64,000 bases of DNA from Guyanagaster necrorhizus. Lineage: Eukaryota > Basidiomycota > Agaricomycetes > Agaricales > Physalacriaceae. Under the pieces are notes generated by a model that was given only the letters and a program-made list of their open reading frames with translations, was not told the origin of the DNA and made no database searches. How positions within the stretch are numbered: position 1 is the first letter of the stretch; every line of letters starts with the position of its first letter. The translations under genes and the position numbers were made by a program. The stretch spans positions 1 to 64,000 of the forward strand of contig NW_025064930.1 in assembly GCF_019112545.1 (NCBI RefSeq), written 5' to 3'. Positions 57,429 through 64,000 of the stretch are shown piece after piece.

Positions 57429-60400
57429 AAGACCATCATCCTGATGGTTAATTTAGGGGTAAGTCCTCCAGGCCACTCACAGATGGCCTATCTGCTAGAC
57501 CCATAATGTTAGACATGATCTCCCTTTTATCAAAGTGGAGATCTATCAGAGTATCTTGTTGATGTTGCAGGTATTGATGGAAGCTCCTCCTTTCCATTGT
57601 TATTTTGCTCTGTGGACTGCTGCTCATTTCTGGCTCCCTCATTGGAACCTGTTCTGGACATTGCTCTTTGTTGTATGTCCCATCCAGCCCTTTGGAGTTG
57701 AAATTTAGGTTGACATATTTGCTGATAACAACCCTGTTATTTTGCTGTTTATAGTTGTGTATCACTTCCTCTGCATCCATATATTTCTTGTTGACCCATT
57801 AGTTTGATTCTGATCCATAACCTTTCCAGCTGACTAGATAGTCAACTGTCATCATCATTCCACCACCACATGCTCTAACCTTTCATAATCTGTGGTTTAG
57901 CACTTCATCGATTTTATAATGTTTCTTATCATCAATGAGTTCTGATGGTGGAGGCAGTGGTCATTCTTGATTTGGAAAGGCAGATGTGATATATGGTGTT
58001 AGTAATGTCTCATTAAAGACATTATGAACTTTCCAAGTCACTGGGAGTTGCAATTTGTATGTGGAGTTGCTCATTTTAGCAATGACTTTGAATGGTCCTG
58101 TTTGTTTGTCTGCCAGTTTCTGTTTCGGGTGTGGGAGATGGAGATTTGTCATATCCAACCAAACTTTGTCATTGGTTGAATATTCATGCACAGGTCAATG
58201 GCGTTTGTCATACTGCTTCTTTATTGTTGTGACAGCCTTTTCAAGGGCTGTCTTTGTTTCTTCATGAATTTTTGCCATTGTGGCTGCAAAATCTGAGGAT
58301 GCCAGTGTTGTTGTGTGTATCCATTCACTCTGCACAACTGGTGGGTTTCATTCATAGTTGACAAAGAAAGGTGTCTTGCTGGTTGCTGAGTGAACTCTGT
58401 TGTTGTGTTGAAAGGCAGCTAGTGCTAGCCACTTGGTCCAATTGTCTTGTCAGTAATTAATAAAAAGTCATAGGTACTTTTCAATTTCTTGATTGGCCCA
58501 TTCTGTTTGACCATCTATCTGTGGATGATATGCCATTGAGGTATTTCATTTGATGTTGAGGAGTCAATACAAATCATCTAAAAATTTGGAGACAAATTGT
58601 GGTCCTCTGTCTGAAATCACTACTTGAGGCATGCCATATTTTGCATAAACCTCATCTTGTAGGATTTTTGTCTATCCTTCTGATGTTAATTCTGTCAAGC
58701 AGGCAATCAGGATCATCACCTTTGAGAAGCAATTGACTATGATAATGATCACATCATAGCTATTACTTTCAGGAAGTCCAGTTATCATGTCCACCAAAAT
58801 GTGGGTCCATGGGGATGATGGTACCTCATTCAGATGGAGTGAAGCTGCTTGGAGTTGTGTTGAGGATTTGCCACATTAACAAACCTCATAAGCCTTGACA
58901 TATCAGGTGATATCATGGTCTATTTTGGGCCACAAATATTCTCTTAAGACTAATTCCTTCATTTTAGTGATCCCAGGGTGTTCAGTGGTCATGTGATCAT
59001 GACATGTGGTGATGATATCACTATGAAGTCTCTGATCCCTTGGGATATAGATCTGTCCATTGTAGCAGATCAATCCCTCTTTTTTCTTCAGCCCCCACTC
59101 ATGATTGAGTGAAGAGGCTATTCTTTGATCTCACTTGTGGGGATCTCTGGTGGTGCTCTTGATGCATTTATGCATCTCCTCTTCAGTGGGCATGATCATG
59201 GCATGGAAGTGTTCTGGTCATAATAGTACAACTTCCTTGTTGTCATCTCCTCTCTGATCATGATCAGCTCTGCAACTGAGGAGATTGGCCTTCTTGTTTG
59301 CTGCATCAGCCTTGTGATGTAGTGTGTACTTGTATTCAGATAGTTCTGTTACCCATCAGGCTTGTCAGCAATTTAGCTTTTGTGGAAGTTGGAAATATTG
59401 GAGATTCTGGTGATCTGTCCAGATCTTGAAGGTCTGGGCTGCTCCAATGAGATAATGCTGCCATTCAGCAAGGGCAAGCATTATAGTGAGGAGTTCCTTA
59501 TTGTAGATTTTATAGTTGTGCTCAGTGACTGTGAGTATCTTTGACATAAAGGTGACTGATCACCATTTGCCATCCTGTTCCTGTGAAAGAACTGCTCCAA
59601 TGGCACCTTCACTGGAGTTGGCTTCCATCCTGAATTTCCCATCCTGGCTTGGTATGGCCAAGATGACATCTTTGGCCAATCGACATTTGAGGTCATCGAA
59701 TGCCATCTGTTAGGAGATTTCCCAGGTCTATGGGGAATTCCCAGTCAATTGCATCATGGGTCAGACTATTTTGCTGTAGTCTCAGATAAACCATCAGTAG
59801 AAGTTGGTGAATCTCAAAAATGATTGCAGTTCCTTCTTCTTGGTTGGCTCTGGCCACTCAGCTACTCCTGCCACTTTGACAGGGTCCATTCTGATGCTTC
59901 CTTCACTGATAATGACTCTGAGGTATTCAGTTTCTAATACCTTGAATTCACATTTCTCTGCCTTGAGGAAAAGTTGGTGCTTCCTCATCAAGGCTAGTAC
60001 TTGCTGTACTAGCTGTTGGTGTTCCTCCTTGGATTTGGACATAATGAGGATGTTGTCCAAGTAGATAGTGACCTTTCCAGTGGCAATGAGATCTTTGAAG
60101 ATATCATTCATCATCCACTGAAAGGTTGCCAGCAAATTTCTGAGTTCAAAGAACATAACCATCAGTTTGAACAAACCATGGCTAGTTCAAAAAGCAGCCT
60201 TCCATTTGTCACCTTCTTTGATATGCATATTGTTGTACCCCCACTGAACATCCAGTTTGATGTAGTACTTAGCACCTTGGAGTTTATTCATTAACTCTGA
60301 GATTAAGGGAAGCAGATAACAATTCTTGATCATCATTTTGTTGAGCTTCTGATAATCCTGTACAGGTTGGAGCTTTCCATCCTTCTTCTTGATGAAGAAG

Positions 60401-60726
60401 AAGGGAGAGGCCATTGGTGATTTTGATGGCCAGATTTGTCCACTGGTCAAATTCTCATTGAGAAATTTGTCCAATTCTTGTTGTTTATTGCTGCCAAGTG
60501 GATAACACTTGCAGTCCAGGTTGGCATTCACATTGGAGATTAATTCAATGGCATGGTCCCAGGGCTTTGGGTCAGGTAATTCATCGAAACTTTCTTTTTT
60601 GAGTAAGTTCTGATAGTCCCATGCCTATTTGAGTACCATTTCCTCAAATGTCTTTTCCATCTTGCTGGCATTAGCCTTTGCTGCTAGGTCATTGTTAGGC
60701 CCAAGCATCACATGCAGGCAACCACA
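57429..60726 (-). mobile_element. Chromovirus element 1, decayed pol (RT, RNase H, integrase, chromodomain)
   Basis: Minus-strand Ty3/gypsy pol in pieces. Reverse transcriptase spans 60531-59794 (SPMASPFFFIKKKDGKLQPV, IKLDVQWGYNN, IYLDNILIM, then the LKAEKCEF block). RNase H spans ~59710-59365 (TEHNYKIYNKELLTIML, IWTDHQNLQYF). Integrase spans ~59100-58000, ending NDKVWLDMTNLHLPHP. A chromodomain follows at ~57960-57750 (WKGYGSESN...WVNKKYMD) and a short C-terminal extension. Gag and protease are absent: sequence stops at the second LTR. Many in-frame stops are TGA where CGA (Arg) is expected. The RT motif is YLDN rather than YxDD. Confidence 0.8.
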
Positions 60727-61136
60727 TGATAAACAGACATCACCTCGCACTTCAGGTGATCATCCAAGTCCACTGATGTGATTGAAGCAATGTGTCACAA
60801 GGCTATTGAATAGCTCAAGAGTAAAATAGTATGTATAAACTTTAGCTCAAAGCTGGGGGTTAGCCTGCTAGGGCTGTCCCTTAAATACTGTACAAGTCCT
60901 GCTAATAATACTTTATGCTTATTGTGGGTTTCTCTGTCCATTGTGCTCATTGTTCTTGAGCATTGCTACCATACATAAAAGGGGTATTATCTGCATTGTC
61001 CTTGGTTTTCCAGGTCTGGTGGTGGTTGTGCTGGCCAATCCATTCCATGGTCTTAGGTGCTGAGTTAGGTATCTTGACTAAGCATAAATAGGGGTCAAAG
61101 AGGAATAGGAATAAAGAAAAAGGAAAAATCATAACA
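60727..61136 (-). mobile_element. Chromovirus LTR between the two pol regions
   Basis: About 410 bp, minus strand TGTTATG...TTTATCA. Its outer edge is preceded on the minus strand by the polypurine tract of element 2, so it is the 3' LTR of element 2. It also lies where element 1 loses gag and protease, so it either truncates element 1 or is shared by a recombined tandem pair. Confidence 0.65.
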
Positions 61137-64000
61137 TTACCCCTGTCTTAAGACCATCATCCTGATGGCTTAATTTAGGGATAATTTGTAGTCATATATG
61201 GCATCTGTCACATCCATATGTTTTTCATTTACCCACTGATTTGATTTGGGTCCATAGCCCTTCCAACTGACCAGGTAGTCCACCATTGTTGTCATCCTGC
61301 CTCCTTTCGCTTTAACTTTGCAGAGTTTGTGGGTGAGGACTTGATCGATTTCATAGTGCTCTTCACCATCTATCAGATCGGAAGGTAGAGGTGGCAGGCA
61401 TTCCTGGTTAGGAAAGGCTGGTGTGATATATGGTGACAGCAGTGACTCATTAAAAACATCATGGATTTTCCAAGTATTGGGAAGGCAAAGTTTATAGGTG
61501 CTGGCCCTGACCTTTGAGATAATAGGGAAGGGATCCATGCACTTGTCAGCTAGTTTGCATTTTGGGTGAGGCAGATGTAAATTTGTAGTATCTAGCCAGA
61601 CCTTGTCATTGGTCAAGTAGACCCATGCTGCATAGTGGTGTTTGTCATATTGGGCCTTTATCAATGATGCAGCTTTTTCGAGTGCAACTTTTGTTTCTGC
61701 ATGTATTTTTGCCATTGTGGTGATGAAGTCTGTTGAAGTGGGGGTTGAGGTTTGGTGATGCTCAGTGTGAGCGATATTCAGATGTCTTCCATGATTAACA
61801 AAAAAGGGGGTTTTTCCTGTTGCTGAGGGTACTCGGTTGTTGTGTTGAAATGCTCTGAGTGCCAGCCACTTAGTCCAGTCATCTTGGCAGTAATTGATGA
61901 ACAGCCAAAGATATTTTTCTATCTCCTGGTTTGCTCATTCTGTCTGTCCATCAGTTTGTAGATGATACGCAGTGGAGGCATTCCATTTGATATGTAGGAG
62001 TCAGTATAGGTCATCAAGGAATTTGGAGACAAATTGAAGACTCCTGTTGGAGATGACTACTTGTGGCATGCCATATTTGGCATAGACTTCATCTCACAGG
62101 ATTTTTTCCCACCCTTCCAAAGATAGTTCAGTGGAACAGGGTATGAGGATGATTGTTTTTGAGAACTGGTCAACTATGACAAGGATTGCATCATAGCCAT
62201 TGCAATCTGAGAGCCCAGTGATCATATCAACTGAGATATGGGTCCATGAGGATGTCAGTACCTCATTTAGGTGTAGGAGTGTGGCATGAAATTGTGTTGA
62301 TGCCTTCCCTCATTGACAGACTTTACATGCTTTAACATATGTGATGATGTCATTCCCCATCTTGGACCACCAGTATTCCTGTAGAATGAGTTCCTTGGTT
62401 TTTGCAATATCAGGATGTCCCACAGTGGCATGGTTGTGGCAGGTGGCAATGATCTTCCCATGTAGGCTTCACTCTCTGAGGATGTAAATCCTCCTGTCAT
62501 AGTGAATCAATCCATTCTCTCTTGTCATCCCCCTTTCATGGTTAAGGGATGGGGCTATCCTTTGGTCCCATTTGTGAGGATCCTGGGTCGCACTCTTGAT
62601 CTGCTTGTGTATCTCTTCTTCCATTGGCATTATCATGGCCCTGAAATGTTTGGGTCATAATAATGTGACTCCCTCATTATCGGCCTTGCCCTGATCATAA
62701 TCTGCTTGTTGGCTGAGAAGGTCAGCTTTTTTGTTGGCGGTCCCTGCCTTATGATGCAGGATGTATTGGTACTGGCTGAGCTCCGTTACCCATTGAGCTT
62801 GTTGGTGGTTCAACTTCTGGGGTTGCCAGAAGTATCTGAGATTCTAGTGGTCTGTCCAGATCTCAAAGATCTTAGTGGCCCCTATCAGATAATGGTGCCA
62901 CTCTTCCAAGGTGAGCATTATGGTGAGCAGCTTCTTGTTGTATATTTCATAGTTTCTTTCTGTGATGGTGAGTGCTTTTGAAAGGAATGTGACCAGATGC
63001 CATCTCCCATCCTGCTCTTGTGAGAGTATGGCACCTATTGCCCCTTTGCTCGAGTCTGCTTTGACTTGGAACCTCCTCTCCTGAGAGGGGATTGTGAGTA
63101 TGACATCTTCAGCCAATTGTCACTTTAGGTCTTCGAATGCAGATTGCTGTGGGTTTCCCCAGGTCCAGGAGGTGTTACTGGTGAGTTGGGTCATTGGCCA
63201 AACAACTTTGCTGTAGTCTCAGATAAACCATCAGTAAAAGTTGGTGAATCCAAGGAAGGATTGTAACTCCTTCTTGGTCAGTTCTGGCCATTTGGTTACC
63301 CCCGCCACCTTGATGAGATCCATTCTAATGCTCCCTTCACCAATAATCACCCTGAGATACTCTGTCTCGAGCACCTCAAACTCACATTTTTCAGCTTTGA
63401 GGAACAGCTTGTGTTTCCTCATAAAGGCTAGCACCTGTCATACCAATCCTCTGTGTTCCTTCTTTGTTTGCAACATAATTAAAATGTTATCCAAATAAAT
63501 CATGACTTTTCCAGTGGTGATGAGGTCCTTGAATATGTCATTCATGATCCATTGGAATGTCGCAGGGGATTTGGTGAGTCCAAAAAACATGATGGTAGGC
63601 TCGAACAGCCCTTGGTTTGTTCTGAAGGTGGCCTTCCATTCATCCTCCTCCTTGATTCGAACATTGTTATACCCCCATCAGATGTCGAGCTTGGTATAGT
63701 ATTTGGCCCCCTGGAGTTTGTCCATTAACTCTGAGATCAACAGAAGAGAGTATCAGTCCTTGATCATCATCTCATTCAACTTCTGATAGTCTTAAACCGA
63801 TCAGAGTTTGCTGTCTTTCTTCTTTACAAAGAAGAATGGTGACACCATCAGGGATTTTGATGGTCAGATGCATCTGCTGGATAAATTCTCATCAAGGAAT
63901 TTGTCAAGCTCCTATTGCTCCTGAATGCCAAGGGGATAAGTTTTGCAATCCAGATTGGCATTGGCATTTGGGATCAGCTCAATCACATGGTCCCAGGGTT
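61137..64000 (-). mobile_element. Chromovirus element 2, decayed pol, runs off the window
   Basis: Same domain order as element 1. RT is at ~64000-63140 (YLDN motif near 63490, LKAEKCEF block) and RNase H at 63116-62820 (ERNYEIYNKKLLTI, FEIWTDH). The integrase zinc-binding region is at ~62470-62300 (HNHATVGHPD, a YWWSKMGNDI block, CKVCQ) and the integrase core at ~62250-61720. An intact 181-codon end (61715-61170) carries the integrase C-terminus and a chromodomain (HYEIDQVL, DYLVSWKGYGPKSNQWV). Frames are broken by TGA codons. The 5' half lies outside the window. Confidence 0.8.

Overview
The window looks like nuclear DNA of an agaricomycete (mushroom-type basidiomycete). Intact genes have many phase-consistent introns of about 45-65 nt. 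The families present (F-box proteins with a CxxC N-terminus, an HNH-domain protein, a DUF6534-type 7TM protein, an EXPERA-like membrane protein) are typical of Agaricomycetes. Retroelements are chromoviruses and copia elements. All calls come from reading and splicing the sequence by eye; no database search was run.

Layout. 1-15 kb is a CpG-poor, repeat-rich flank. A chromovirus LTR end (1-246) is followed by a large inverted repeat whose arms (about 1165-2693 and 10287-11815) carry an identical, nonsense-broken F-box gene. The arms continue outward into older, diverged homology. An intact short-chain dehydrogenase (5126-6413) lies between the arms, and an intact 3-beta-HSD/sterol-dehydrogenase-like gene (12443-13708) follows. 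15-28 kb holds three items of note: a hypothetical gene with odd splice sites (16132-17285), an intact HNH-domain gene (18977-20306) and the remains of an adenylate-forming reductase. It also has a 10-N gap that looks artefactual and solo LTRs; the rest is decayed. 29-48 kb is the gene-rich core: an EXPERA-like membrane protein, a secreted multi-peptide precursor (31428-32612), an F-box protein, a C2H2 zinc-finger protein broken by a 130-bp duplication, a cytochrome P450 and a 7TM protein. 48.5-52.8 kb is a GH35 beta-galactosidase with a solo LTR just upstream. 55.8-64 kb is nested retrotransposon: a copia LTR and gag cut off by a chromovirus LTR, then two head-to-tail chromovirus pol regions on the minus strand.

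Main discovery candidate. The gene at 31428-32612 encodes a 176-aa secreted precursor built like yeast alpha-factor. It has a signal peptide (MRF...AAPV), then nine related short peptides ending in Trp. Eight are followed by a Kex2-type Arg-Arg, and the spacers are made entirely of X-Ala/X-Pro dipeptides of the kind removed by Ste13/DPAP enzymes. Nearly every peptide has its own exon and all eleven introns are phase 0, so exons can be added, lost or skipped without breaking the frame. Basidiomycete mating pheromones are normally farnesylated CaaX peptides, so an alpha-factor-style precursor here is notable.

A second theme is C-to-T decay at CpG. Retroelements and the inverted-repeat F-box genes share stops explained by CGA to TGA changes, while the gene-rich core keeps its CpG.
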